From: Herbidospora sakaeratensis
GTDB taxonomy: Bacteria > Actinomycetota > Actinomycetes > Streptosporangiales > Streptosporangiaceae
Reading direction: 5' to 3'
Assembly: GCF_001570525.1 (NCBI RefSeq)
Contig: NZ_BBXC01000009.1
Location: forward strand, 240,363-304,362
DNA length: 64,000 nucleotides
The first letter of the stretch is position 1. Every line of letters starts with the position of its first letter. Positions 43,276 through 52,655 of the stretch are shown one piece after another. The translations under genes were made by a program, and so were the position numbers. The notes beneath the pieces are model-generated. The model saw only the letters and a program-made list of their open reading frames with translations. It did not search any database and was not told the DNA's origin.

Positions 43276-43893
43276 ATGGGTGTGCGGCCGGTCTCCGTCG
43301 AAAGGCTCGTCGCCGAGCTGGCCGGGCAGATCGCCGACCGGCCCGGCCGGCTGCGGGTGGCCGTCGACGGCGCCGACGCGGCAAGGCCGTGGGAACTGGC
43401 CGACCTGATCGCCGAGAAGCTGAAGGTGCATCGGCACGTGCTGCGGGTGTCGGCCCGGGACTTCCTCCGGGCCGCCTCGCTCCGCTACGAGTTCGGCAGG
43501 CAGGACCCCGACTCCTACTACGACGGCTGGCTCGACGTGAAGGGCCTGACCCGGGAGGTCCTCCAGCCGCTCGAACCCGGCGGCACCGGCCGGGTCGTGC
43601 CCTCGTTGTGGGACCCGGTCAGAGACCGCGCCACCCGCGCGCCCTACCAGGTGCTGCCCGAGAACGCGGTCGTCGTCCTCGACGGTCCGCTGCTCCTCGG
43701 GCAGGGTCTGCCCCTCGATTTCTCCGTTCACCTGAGCCTCTCGAAGAAGGCGCTGGAACGGCGTACCGGCGAACAGTGGACGCTGCCCGCCTTCGAACGC
43801 TACGCCGATGAGGTGAGGCCGCAGGATTGGGCGGATGTGGTGGTTCGGGTGGATGATTCCCGACACCCCGCACTGGTAGAAATTGATCCATGA
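43276..43893 (+). CDS. Uridine-kinase-like protein with a degenerate P-loop
   Basis: 205 residues. The overall order resembles the uridine/cytidine kinase family: an N-terminal strand LRVAVDGADAARPWELADLI at the place of the Walker A, FLRAASLRYEFGRQDPDSYYDGWLD (the substrate lid, seen in part), LDGPLLL and RRTGEQW. The P-loop GxxxxGKS is replaced by GADAARPW, so a nucleotide triphosphate is not held in the usual way. Non-catalytic role possible. GATGG start follows GGCCTG; overlap with the peroxiredoxin gene is 4 bases. Confidence 0.75.
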   Translation: MGVRPVSVERLVAELAGQIADRPGRLRVAVDGADAARPWELADLIAEKLKVHRHVLRVSARDFLRAASLRYEFGRQDPDSYYDGWLDVKGLTREVLQPLEPGGTGRVVPSLWDPVRDRATRAPYQVLPENAVVVLDGPLLLGQGLPLDFSVHLSLSKKALERRTGEQWTLPAFERYADEVRPQDWADVVVRVDDSRHPALVEIDP

Positions 43894-44348
43894 AAATCGG
43901 TGAGCTCGTCGCGGACTTCGCGCTTCCGGACGAGAACGGGGAGACCCGTCGCCTTAGCGAGTTCCTCGAAGAAGGGCCCGTGGTGCTCTTCTTCTACCCG
44001 GCGGCGATGACCTCCGGATGCACCGCCGAGACCTGCTACTTCCGTGACCTCGCCGCCGAATTCAAGGCGGTTGGAGCGGTCCGGGTCGGGATCAGCAAAG
44101 ACAAGGTGAAACGGCAGAAGTTGTTCGCCGAGACCAACTCGCTCGGCTACCCGCTGCTGTCCGACGAAGACGGCGTGGTGGCCAAGCAGATGGGGGTGCG
44201 CCGGTCGGTCGCCGTGGGGCCGTTCGTCACCCGCCGTGTCACCTTCGTCATCGACACCGACTTCACGGTGCTCGACGTCATCCACAACGAGGTGATGATG
44301 ACCGACCACGCCGACCGCGCGCTGAAGACCCTCAGGGATAGAGGCTGA
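43890..44348 (+). CDS. Thiol peroxidase / bacterioferritin comigratory-type peroxiredoxin
   Basis: 152 residues, PrxQ/BCP-type. Peroxidatic Cys and resolving Cys lie five residues apart in TSGCTAETCYFRD, the helix-2 arrangement of PrxQ. It reduces hydrogen peroxide and alkyl peroxides, using thioredoxin. ATG 43890 overlaps the upstream gene's stop, so the pair is coupled. The 3' end overlaps the convergent unknown gene by 17 bases. Confidence 0.93.
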   Translation: MKIGELVADFALPDENGETRRLSEFLEEGPVVLFFYPAAMTSGCTAETCYFRDLAAEFKAVGAVRVGISKDKVKRQKLFAETNSLGYPLLSDEDGVVAKQMGVRRSVAVGPFVTRRVTFVIDTDFTVLDVIHNEVMMTDHADRALKTLRDRG

Positions 44349-44775
44349 CGCGGTCGTCGACCTCGTGGTCGAACCCGCCCTCCAGGCCGACGCCGTGGGC
44401 GAGCGTGACGGTCCACTGCTCGTAGTACCACTCCAGGCTGTGCCCGCTGAACCGGAAGTTGGCCCGGTAGCGGGCCCGCTGGCCGGGGGCCAGGGTGAAC
44501 AGCTCGACCGGCCGCCGGTCGCGCGGGTGGGAGGCGAACACGGCGGCGCGCGACACCCGGCCGCCCGGCTCGACGCGCAGACCGGCCATGGTCGCGGGCA
44601 GGGTCAGTTCGCGGAGCGTCTCGGTGCGCGGTGAGAGCAGCACGTCGTGGAAGACGACCTCTCCCGTGCAGGCCGGCAGCGGCACCCGATCCGGCAGCGA
44701 CCCCCGCAGCGTGGCCGCGGCCGCACCGCGGCCGGCCTTGGACCAGCGAGTCAGCACCCGCTGCACCACGAGCAT
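44332..44775 (-). CDS. Hypothetical protein
   Basis: 147 residues, soluble, basic N-terminus followed by a beta-rich C-terminus with FTLAPGQRARYRANFRFSGHSLEWYYEQWTV, seen in part. No signal peptide and no recognised family. ATG 44775 is preceded only by weak Shine-Dalgarno-like bases. Divergent from the DUF998-type gene by 18 bases. Conserved elsewhere or not cannot be judged here. Confidence 0.6.
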   Translation of the reverse strand: MLVVQRVLTRWSKAGRGAAAATLRGSLPDRVPLPACTGEVVFHDVLLSPRTETLRELTLPATMAGLRVEPGGRVSRAAVFASHPRDRRPVELFTLAPGQRARYRANFRFSGHSLEWYYEQWTVTLAHGVGLEGGFDHEVDDRVSLYP

Positions 44776-44793
44776 GGTGGCATTTTAGAGAGC

Positions 44794-45408
44794 ATGCGCG
44801 TTCCCGCCCAGGCCGGTCTCGGCGCCATCGCCGTGGCCGCCGCCGCCATCCTCACCCTCGAGTTCTCCTCGGGCCTCGACCTGACCCGCCGGACGATCAG
44901 CGAACACCAGCTGGGGGAGCACGCCTGGTTGTTCGGGATCTCGGTGGCCCTGATCGCGCTGGGTTCGCTCGGCATCGGGGCGACCCTCGTCGCGCAGCGC
45001 CGCGCCCGCCCACCGGGCCTCGTCGCACTGGCCGGGTGGAGCCTCGGGCTGCTGGTCGTGGCCGCCTTCCCCAAGCACGACTGGTCGGTCGGGCCGTCGT
45101 TCTCCGGGTCGGTCCACCGGGTCGGCAGCGTGGTGGCCTTCGTCTGCCTGCCGGTCGCCGTGTTGCTGCTGGCCCGGCCGTGGCGCGACACGATGGCGCG
45201 GGTGGCGGCGGCGCTCGGGCTCGGGGCCGTGGTGTGGATCGCCGGGATCGTGCTGGTCGGCTACACCGCCGCCCGTGACGGGATCCCGTGGTGGCGGGCG
45301 ATGCCGGTCGGGCTCGGCGCGGTGGAACGCGGGCTGGTGTTCACCGAGATCGCGGCGCTGGCGGCGTTGGGGATTTGGGCCATTGCCCGACAGGGGCGTA
45401 GGGCATAA
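44794..45408 (+). CDS. DUF998-type membrane protein
   Basis: 204 residues, six predicted membrane helices. The pattern RTISEHQLGEHAWLFGISVALIALG and FPKHDWS with Ser/His residues in the loop, then VHRVGSVVAFVCLP, is that of DUF998 (FeS-like name aside, a small integral membrane family). ATG 44794 is preceded by TTTTAGAG, a weak ribosome site. Function unknown. Confidence 0.78.
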   Translation: MRVPAQAGLGAIAVAAAAILTLEFSSGLDLTRRTISEHQLGEHAWLFGISVALIALGSLGIGATLVAQRRARPPGLVALAGWSLGLLVVAAFPKHDWSVGPSFSGSVHRVGSVVAFVCLPVAVLLLARPWRDTMARVAAALGLGAVVWIAGIVLVGYTAARDGIPWWRAMPVGLGAVERGLVFTEIAALAALGIWAIARQGRRA

Positions 45409-45471
45409 ATGGACCTATTCCATGCGGAACCGCGCTGATAGATTCCTCGTTTGCAAGATGGGGGATAAACG

Positions 45472-45981
45472 TTGCGCGATTTCCTGGACGCCGCATTCGG
45501 CTTTCCGGCTGTCCTGTTCAGCTTCGCGCTGATTGTGGTGATCGGATACTGGCTGCTGGTGGGCTTCGGCGTGGTCGACCTCGACGGTCTTCCGGCGGCC
45601 GAGGTCTCCGGGTTCGTGACCGCCGGGTGGTTCGCCGCGCTGGCCGGATCCGTCCTGTCACCCGGGCTCGGCTGGGCCGTCCTGGCCGCCGCGCTCGTCG
45701 TGGGCCTCGGCGCCGCGTTGCTGGTCCGCCGCCTCACGCCCGCGCCCGAGAAGGTGCCCTCACGGCACGACTTCGTCGGGCAGATCTGCGTCATCAGAAC
45801 CCAGTCGGTCTCCACCGACTTCGGTCAGGCCGAGATCCGCGCCGCCGACGGCTCGGCCTCGGTCATCCAGGTGCGCCAGACCGGCGCCGACGTCTTCCGC
45901 GCGGGCGGGGCCGCGCTGATCTTCCAATATGACGCGGAAGGCGAGTTCTTCTGGGTCATGCCTTACGAAGGGGGCCTGTAG
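45472..45981 (+). CDS. NfeD/YuaF-like membrane protein, flotillin partner
   Basis: 169 residues from a TTG at 45472 behind GGGGGAT. Three membrane helices (about 11-33, 51-70, 75-90) followed by a cytosolic OB-fold-like domain of about 75 residues: GQICVIRTQSVSTDFGQAEIRA, in pieces, ending IFQYDAEGEFFWVMPYEG. This matches the architecture of YuaF/NfeD1b proteins encoded before flotillins. The gene is 3 bases from the flotillin start, so the two are co-expressed and likely interact. Confidence 0.82.
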   Translation: MRDFLDAAFGFPAVLFSFALIVVIGYWLLVGFGVVDLDGLPAAEVSGFVTAGWFAALAGSVLSPGLGWAVLAAALVVGLGAALLVRRLTPAPEKVPSRHDFVGQICVIRTQSVSTDFGQAEIRAADGSASVIQVRQTGADVFRAGGAALIFQYDAEGEFFWVMPYEGGL

Positions 45982-45984
45982 TTC

Positions 45985-47994
45985 ATGGACGTCATCTCGG
46001 CGGGAGCCGGCATATTCATCGCGGTCGTGCTGATCGTCGTCATCGCGCTGGTGATCGTGGTCAGCCGGCTGTTCCGCAAGGTCGAGCAGGGCAAGGCCCT
46101 GATCGTGTCGAAGGTGCGCCGGGTCGACGTCACCTTCACCGGCGCCGTGGTCTTACCGGTGCTGCACAAGGCCGAGTTCATGGACATCTCGGTGAAGACG
46201 ATCGAGATCGAGCGCTCGGGCCACGAGGGCCTGATCTGCCGTGACAACATCCGCGCCGACATCAAGATCACCTTCTTCGTGCGGGTCAACAAGACCGCCG
46301 AGGACGTCGTGAAGGTCGCCCAGGCGATCGGCACCGCCCGCGCCAGCGACGAGTCGACCCTCCAGGCCCTGTTCAACGCCAAGTTCTCCGAGGCGCTCAA
46401 GACCGTCGGCAAGCAGCTCGACTTCGTCGACCTCTACACCCAGCGCGACGAGTTCCGCGACCAGATCATCCGCGTCATCGGCACCGACCTCAACGGCTAC
46501 TCGCTGGAGGACGCGGCCATCGACTACCTGGAGCAGACCCCGCTGTCCAAGCTCGACCCGGCCAACATCCTCGACGCCCAGGGCATCCGCAAGATCACCG
46601 AGCTGACGGCGATCGAGCACGTGCGGACCAACGAGTTCCAGCGCAACGAGGAGAAGGAGATCACCCGGCAGAACGTCGACGCCCGGGAGGCCATCCTCGA
46701 ACTGGAGCGCCGCCAGGCCGACGCCGAGATCAAGCAGAAGCGCGAGGTCGAGACCATGCGGGCCCGCGAGGAGGCCGAGATCTCCCGGGTCCGCGCCGAG
46801 GAGCGCCTCAAGGCCGAGGCCGCGTCCATCAGGACCGACGAGCAGATCGGCGTCCAGAGCGAGAACAAGGCCCGCGAGGTGGCCGTCGCCGAGAAGAACC
46901 GCGAGCGCGTGATCGCCATCGAGAGCGAGCGCATCGAGAAGGACCGGCTGCTGGAGGTCATCGCCCGCGAGCGGGAGACCGAGTTGTCGCGCATCGCCAA
47001 GGAGAAGGAGCTCGAGGTCGAGAAGCGCTCGATCGCCGAGGTCATGCGCGAGCGCATCGCGGTCGAGAAGACGGTGGCCGAGCAGGAGGAGCAGATCAAG
47101 CGCCTGCGGGTCATCGAGGAGGCCGAGCGCACCCGCCAGTCGGTCATCATCGCCGCCGAGGCCGAGGCGCAGGAGAACCTGGTCAAGGACATCAAGGCCG
47201 CCGAGGCCGCCGAGGCCGCGTCCAAGTTCAAGGCGCGCGAGGCGCTGGTGCTGGCCGAGTCGCGCCAGCAGGCCGCCGAGCTCGACGCCCGCGCCAAGAT
47301 CCGGCTCGCCGAGGGCGTGCAGGCCGAGGCCGCCGCGACCGGGCTGGCCGAGGTGCAGGTCAAGGAGCGCGCCGCCGCCGCGATCGAGAAGGTCGGCAAG
47401 GCCGAGGCGATCGTCGAGCGCGAGAAGGCCCTGGCGTCCGCCGAGGGCACCCGCGAGCGGCTGAAGGCCGAGGCCGACGGCGAGCAGGCCAAGGCCGTGG
47501 CCGCCGCGATGATGGTCGGGGAGAAGCTGAAGGCCGAGGCCGAGGGTCTCACCGAGAAGGCCGCCGCGCTGGCCGCGATGTCCGACGCGAGCCGCGTCCA
47601 CGAGGAGTACCGCCTGCGGCTGGAGGCCGAGAAGGAGATCCGCCTGGCCGGGGTCGAGGTGCACCGCAGGGTCGCCGAGGCGCAGGCCGAGGTGCTGTCG
47701 GCCGGCCTGTCGAAGGCCAACATCGACATCGTCGGCGGCGACAGCGTCTTCTTCGACAAGCTCGTCGGCGCGGTGACCATGGGCAAGAGCATCGACGGCT
47801 TCGTCGACAACTCCGAGGTGGCCCGCACCCTCGCCGAGCCCTACCTGAACGGCGACGCCAGCCTCAGCGCCGACGTCGCCAAGATCGTGTCCGGGGTCGA
47901 CTCGGGCGCCGTGCGCGACATGACCGTGTCGGCGTTCCTCGCCACCCTGATGAAGAACGGGGCCGCCCCGGCGATCACCCCGGTCGAGAAGTGA
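45985..47994 (+). CDS. Flotillin-like SPFH/band-7 protein
   Basis: 669 residues. N-terminal membrane helix (about 8-28), SPFH domain about 35-215 (with EQGKALIVSKVRRVDVTFTGAVVLP, quoted in part as GKALIVSKVRRV), then long coiled coil 215-560 rich in EAEAxAE/ERE heptads, and a conserved tail with IVGGDSVFFDKLVGAVTMGKSIDGFV. Flotillins assemble membrane microdomains that collect partner proteins. Its GTGA stop/start overlap with the giant ATPase gene makes that protein the likely client. Confidence 0.93.
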   Translation: MDVISAGAGIFIAVVLIVVIALVIVVSRLFRKVEQGKALIVSKVRRVDVTFTGAVVLPVLHKAEFMDISVKTIEIERSGHEGLICRDNIRADIKITFFVRVNKTAEDVVKVAQAIGTARASDESTLQALFNAKFSEALKTVGKQLDFVDLYTQRDEFRDQIIRVIGTDLNGYSLEDAAIDYLEQTPLSKLDPANILDAQGIRKITELTAIEHVRTNEFQRNEEKEITRQNVDAREAILELERRQADAEIKQKREVETMRAREEAEISRVRAEERLKAEAASIRTDEQIGVQSENKAREVAVAEKNRERVIAIESERIEKDRLLEVIARERETELSRIAKEKELEVEKRSIAEVMRERIAVEKTVAEQEEQIKRLRVIEEAERTRQSVIIAAEAEAQENLVKDIKAAEAAEAASKFKAREALVLAESRQQAAELDARAKIRLAEGVQAEAAATGLAEVQVKERAAAAIEKVGKAEAIVEREKALASAEGTRERLKAEADGEQAKAVAAAMMVGEKLKAEAEGLTEKAAALAAMSDASRVHEEYRLRLEAEKEIRLAGVEVHRRVAEAQAEVLSAGLSKANIDIVGGDSVFFDKLVGAVTMGKSIDGFVDNSEVARTLAEPYLNGDASLSADVAKIVSGVDSGAVRDMTVSAFLATLMKNGAAPAITPVEK

Positions 47995-50900
47995 CGGCAC
48001 TCGACGCCGGCACCTACGAGATCCTCCGCGCCCGGCTGGCCGAACAGGCCAAGGAGCTGGCCGGCCGGGCCGAGGAGCTCAACACCCGGCGCCTCGCGGT
48101 GTTCGGCGGCTCGGAGATGCGGCTGGTGGGGACCGAGCGCATCCGTACCGAGAACAACTGCGTGCCCCGGGACGTGGTCTCCGCCGGCGACACCATGATC
48201 TTCGGCTACAACGTGTTCATCGGCCTGCGGCCGCAGACCAGCGTCTCCGACGTCTTCTCCTTCCACCACTTCTCGCGCGACGGCGACGCGTTCACCTTCT
48301 CGGGCTCCGGGAGCGTGTTCGGCGACCCGGCCTTCGAGAAGGACTTCGGCGAGCTCTACCGCTACTACAAGGACACCCGGCTGCTGCAGCTGCGGAAGAT
48401 CGAGGGCAAGCTCCTGGCGATCTTCCAGACCGGGCCGCAGGACGTCCGGGTGCTGCGGTGGACGATGACCGCCGACGGCGCGCTGACCTACCTCGACTCG
48501 CGGGGCGAGCGCGACCACGTGCTGCCGCCCTCCCACGACTTCGAGTGGATCGAGACGACCCGCGACGACCACGTGCTCGGACGGCACCCGCACATCTCCA
48601 TCGGCGGCGAGCTGTTCGTCGAGACCGTCGGCGGCGACCTCACCATCAAGGTCGAGAACAACACCGAGTCGGGCGAGGGCGTCTACTCCGAGCCGGTCAC
48701 CGAGCGGCTGCAGAGCCTCGCCGACGCCGACGTGTTCCACGCGCGGGTCGGGCCGCTGATCCTGCTGAAGATCCGGCCCTACAAGGAGACCGACTGGCGT
48801 CACCTGGTCTTCAACACCCGGACCAAGAGCGTGACCAGGCTCGACGGGATCGGCCAGGCCTGCCAGCGGCTCCCGGAAGACCAGGGCGTCATCTTCCCCG
48901 GCGGCTACTACCTGACGACCGGCGTGGCCAAGACGTTCGAGACCGACGTGGCCGCGCTGGAGTTCGAGCGGGTGATCCGGAGCGAGGAGGACGTGCTCTA
49001 CGTCTTCCACGCGCGGGAGGAGGGGCGTTACCTCCTGCTTCCGTACAACGTGATCCGCAAGGAGGTCGCCAACCCGCTGCCCTGCCACGGCTACTCGTTG
49101 TTCGACGACGGCACGCTGGTGGTGTTCCGGGCGACCTCCGACGAGCCGTCGCGCGTCCACCCCATGCAGGTGTGGGACACCCCGTTCGCGGTCGAGCCGG
49201 CCGCCCCGGCCGGCACCGGCCCGCTGGAGCGCATCGGCAACGGCGAGCTGGTCAGAGGTGTCTCCGACTGCCTGTCGGTGGCCCGCATGGTCGACGAGAT
49301 GGCCCCCGCGCAGGCCGTCTTCGAGGCGCTGATCGCCGCCTGCGACCGCATCTCCGACGCCTACCACTGGCTCGGCGAACACGCCCTCGCCGAGCCGCTG
49401 GCGGCCCTGCGGGGCACCGCCGAGCAGGTGCTCGACGAGTTCGAGAACGTCCAGCGTCTCACCGAGGACGCCGCCAAGGCGGTGGCCGAGGCGCGCGAGC
49501 GCCTCGCCGCGATCCGCTCGACCGGCGTGACCCGCCTGGCCGAACTGCGCCGCGCCCAGGGCCACCTGGTGACCCTGCGCGAACGCCGGTACGCCGACCT
49601 CCCGGCCCTCGACGCCCTCGCCTCGGCCGTCGAGCAGCAGGTGACCGAGACCGCCGCCCAGGTGGTCGCCGACCTGCAACGCGACGACGCGTTCGCCGAC
49701 TTCCACGTCACGGTCGCCGCCCTCGCGGAGGAGGCCGAGGCGATCACGACCGTGGCCCACGCGGCCCCGGTGGCGGAGCGGCTGGCCGCCCAGTCGGACG
49801 GCCTGGAGGCGCTGATCGAGGTGGTCGGCACGCTGGAGGTCGAGGCGACCGCCCGCACCGTCATCCTGGAGAAGGTCGGCGCGGTCCTCGCCGAGATCAA
49901 CCGCGTGCGCGCCACCCTCGACGCACGACGGCGCGAACTGCTCGCCGCCGAGGGCCGGGCCGAGTTCGCCGCCGAGTTCGGCCTCCTCGGCCAGGCCGTG
50001 ACGGCCGGGCTGACCGGCGCCGACTCGCCCGAGAAGTGCGACGAGCGCCTCGGCCGGCTGCTGCTCCAGATCGAGGGCCTGGAGTCCCGCTTCGGCGAGT
50101 TCGACGACTTCCTCGGCCAGCTCGAACGCAAACGCGAGGAGGTCTACGAGGCGTTCTCGGCCCGCAAGCAGACCCTCCTCGACGACCGGGCCCGGCGCGC
50201 CGACCGGCTCGCCGACTCGGCCGACCGCATCCTCGGCACGGTCCGCCGCCGCTCCTCCACCCTGGCGACCCTCGACGAGGTGAACGCCTACTTCGCCGCC
50301 GACCCCATGGTCGCCAAGCTGCGCGCGGTCTCGGCCGACCTGCGGGACCTCGGCGACCCGGTCCGCGCCGACGAACTCGACGGCCGGGTGCGCGCCGCCC
50401 GCCAGGAGGCCGGCCGCGCCCTGAAGGACCGCACCGACCTGTTCGACGGCGACACCGTGAAGCTCGGCCGCCACCGCTTCGCCGTCAACACCCAGCCCCT
50501 CGACCTGACCCTGGTGCCCCACGACGGCGCGTTGTCGTACGCCGTCACCGGCACCGACTACCGCGCCCCCGTGACGGGCTTCACCGACACCCGGCACTTC
50601 TGGGACCAGCTGCTCGTCTCGGAGACGACGGAGGTCTACCGGGCCGAATACCTGGCGGCGTCGTTGTTCCCGGTCGAAGGCGACGTGGCCGAGGCGGTCC
50701 GCCGGGCCGCCGAGTCGCGCTACGACGAGGGCTACGAGCGGGGTGTGCACGACCACGACACCGTGCGCATCCTCGACGTCGTCACCCGCCTGCACGCCTC
50801 GGCCGGCCTGCTGCGTCACCTGCCCTCGGCCCGCGCGACCGCGCAGTTCTTCTGGGCGCACGGAAACCCGTCGCCGGCCTGGGAGGTCAGGGCCCAGTCC

Positions 50901-52655
50901 CTCACCCGGGCCCGGGAGTTGTTCGGCGGCGGTCCGGAGGCCCTCGACGCACTGGCGGCCGAACTGGCGTCGGCGATCGAGGCCCATGGCTGCCTCGAAG
51001 GCCCCGCCTCCCTGGCCGCCGACTACCTGGTCGAGGAGCTGGCCTCCGCACCCGCGGGCTTCGTCACCTCGACGGCGGCCCGCTCGTTCCTGGACGCCTT
51101 CACCACGGCCCTCGGCCCCGAACGTTTCACCGCCTTCACCGCCGAACTGGCGACCCTCGACCTGCCCGCCCGCATCCAGCTCGCCCGGGCCTGGCTGGCC
51201 GCCTTCGGCAAGGGCGACGTCTCACCCGAGGTCGTGGCGTTGTTGTTGTGCGACCTGCCCCGCTACGACTCCGCCGCGACGCTCGACGGGGTCGTCGAGG
51301 GTCTCCTGGGCGCCCACCCGCGCATCCAGGGCCGCTCCCTGCCGCTGCGCCTCGACGAGTTCCTCGCCAGGACGCGGATCTTCCGGTCGGAGCGGGTGCC
51401 GGCGTACCGGGACTACCAGCGCAGACGCGCCGAACTGGTGGCCGGCGAGAAGAAGCGCCTGCGCCTGGACGAATACCGGCCCAAGGTCATGGACTCCTTC
51501 GTCCGCAACGGGTTGATCGACCAGGTCTACCTGCCGCTGATCGGCGACAACCTGGCCAAGCAGCTCGACCACGGGATGGGATTGCTGCTGCTCATCTCCC
51601 CGCCCGGCTATGGGAAGACGACCCTGATGGAGTACGTCGCCAGCCGCCTCGGCCTGGTGTTCGTCAAGGTCAACGGCCCCGCCCTCGGACACGAGGTGAC
51701 CTCGGTCGACCCCGCCGACGCGCCCGACGCGACCTCCCGGTCGGAGGTCGAGAAGATCTCGTTCGCGCTGGAGATGGGCAGCAACGTGCTGCTCTACCTG
51801 GACGACATCCAGCACACCTCGCCCGAACTGCTGCAGAAGTTCATCTCCCTGTGCGACGCGCAGCGGCGGATGGAAGGCGTGTGGAACGGGACGGCGCGCA
51901 CCTACGACCTGCGCGGGAAACGCTTCGCGGTCTGCATGGCCGGCAACCCCTACACCGAGTCGGGCCAGGTGTTCCGGGTGCCCGACATGCTGGCCAACCG
52001 GGCCGACGTGTGGAACCTCGGTGAGGTGCTGAGCGGGAAGGACGACCTGTTCGCGCTGAGCTACATCGAGAACGCGCTCACCGCCAACTCCGTGCTGGCT
52101 CCCGTCTCCGACCACGGAGAGGTCGAGAAGCTGGTGCGGCTGGCCCGCGGGGAGGGCAGCGCCGACCAGCTCGCGCACCCCTACAGCACGGTCGAGCTCG
52201 ACCAGATCCTCAGCGTGTTGCGGAAGATGCTGCGGCTGCAGGAGGTGGTGCTGGCCAACAACCGGGCCTACATCGCGTCCGCCGCCCAATCCGACGCCAG
52301 CCGGACCGAACCTCCGTTCCTGCTGCAGGGGTCGTACCGGAACATGAACAAGCTCGCGCAGCGGGTGGTGCCGGTGCTGACCGACGCCGAACTGGAAGCC
52401 ATCATCGACGACCACTACCTGGGCGAGGCGCAGACCCTCACCTCCGGCGCGGAGGCGAACCTGCTGAAGCTGGCGGAGTTGCGCGGGATGCTGACCGACC
52501 CGCAGAAGGTGCGGTGGGAAGAGGTCAAGGCGGCCTACCGGCGAGCCCGGGCGATGGGCGGCGAAGACGACGACCCGACCACCCGAACGGTCTCCGCCAT
52601 CACCCACCTGGCCGACCGCCTCGGCGGCGCGATCACCTCCCTGAAGGACCGATGA
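47991..52655 (+). CDS. Giant AAA-type ATPase of the DUF3686 / 'DNA repair ATPase' family
   Basis: 1554 residues from GTG 47991. The N-terminal 400 residues form the DUF3686-like region (FGGSEMRLVGTERIRTENNCVPRDVV; GYNVFIGLRP), beta-rich and possibly propeller-like. A central helical/coiled-coil region covers about 430-800. The AAA core comes late: Walker A SPPGYGKTT with Lys1209, Walker B LLYLDDIQH (Asp1271, Asp1272), a sensor-like CMAGNPYTESG and a C-terminal helical lid. Usually annotated as DNA-repair ATPase, but the link with flotillin and an NfeD-like protein suggests work at the membrane. Real substrate unknown. Confidence 0.88.
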   Translation: MTALDAGTYEILRARLAEQAKELAGRAEELNTRRLAVFGGSEMRLVGTERIRTENNCVPRDVVSAGDTMIFGYNVFIGLRPQTSVSDVFSFHHFSRDGDAFTFSGSGSVFGDPAFEKDFGELYRYYKDTRLLQLRKIEGKLLAIFQTGPQDVRVLRWTMTADGALTYLDSRGERDHVLPPSHDFEWIETTRDDHVLGRHPHISIGGELFVETVGGDLTIKVENNTESGEGVYSEPVTERLQSLADADVFHARVGPLILLKIRPYKETDWRHLVFNTRTKSVTRLDGIGQACQRLPEDQGVIFPGGYYLTTGVAKTFETDVAALEFERVIRSEEDVLYVFHAREEGRYLLLPYNVIRKEVANPLPCHGYSLFDDGTLVVFRATSDEPSRVHPMQVWDTPFAVEPAAPAGTGPLERIGNGELVRGVSDCLSVARMVDEMAPAQAVFEALIAACDRISDAYHWLGEHALAEPLAALRGTAEQVLDEFENVQRLTEDAAKAVAEARERLAAIRSTGVTRLAELRRAQGHLVTLRERRYADLPALDALASAVEQQVTETAAQVVADLQRDDAFADFHVTVAALAEEAEAITTVAHAAPVAERLAAQSDGLEALIEVVGTLEVEATARTVILEKVGAVLAEINRVRATLDARRRELLAAEGRAEFAAEFGLLGQAVTAGLTGADSPEKCDERLGRLLLQIEGLESRFGEFDDFLGQLERKREEVYEAFSARKQTLLDDRARRADRLADSADRILGTVRRRSSTLATLDEVNAYFAADPMVAKLRAVSADLRDLGDPVRADELDGRVRAARQEAGRALKDRTDLFDGDTVKLGRHRFAVNTQPLDLTLVPHDGALSYAVTGTDYRAPVTGFTDTRHFWDQLLVSETTEVYRAEYLAASLFPVEGDVAEAVRRAAESRYDEGYERGVHDHDTVRILDVVTRLHASAGLLRHLPSARATAQFFWAHGNPSPAWEVRAQSLTRARELFGGGPEALDALAAELASAIEAHGCLEGPASLAADYLVEELASAPAGFVTSTAARSFLDAFTTALGPERFTAFTAELATLDLPARIQLARAWLAAFGKGDVSPEVVALLLCDLPRYDSAATLDGVVEGLLGAHPRIQGRSLPLRLDEFLARTRIFRSERVPAYRDYQRRRAELVAGEKKRLRLDEYRPKVMDSFVRNGLIDQVYLPLIGDNLAKQLDHGMGLLLLISPPGYGKTTLMEYVASRLGLVFVKVNGPALGHEVTSVDPADAPDATSRSEVEKISFALEMGSNVLLYLDDIQHTSPELLQKFISLCDAQRRMEGVWNGTARTYDLRGKRFAVCMAGNPYTESGQVFRVPDMLANRADVWNLGEVLSGKDDLFALSYIENALTANSVLAPVSDHGEVEKLVRLARGEGSADQLAHPYSTVELDQILSVLRKMLRLQEVVLANNRAYIASAAQSDASRTEPPFLLQGSYRNMNKLAQRVVPVLTDAELEAIIDDHYLGEAQTLTSGAEANLLKLAELRGMLTDPQKVRWEEVKAAYRRARAMGGEDDDPTTRTVSAITHLADRLGGAITSLKDR

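Noticed and set aside
45985-52655. Long minus-strand open frames antisense to flotillin and the giant ATPase (for example 47841-50987)
   Set aside because: They give Gly/Arg/Val-rich low-complexity products without motifs, while the plus-strand proteins have clear domains.
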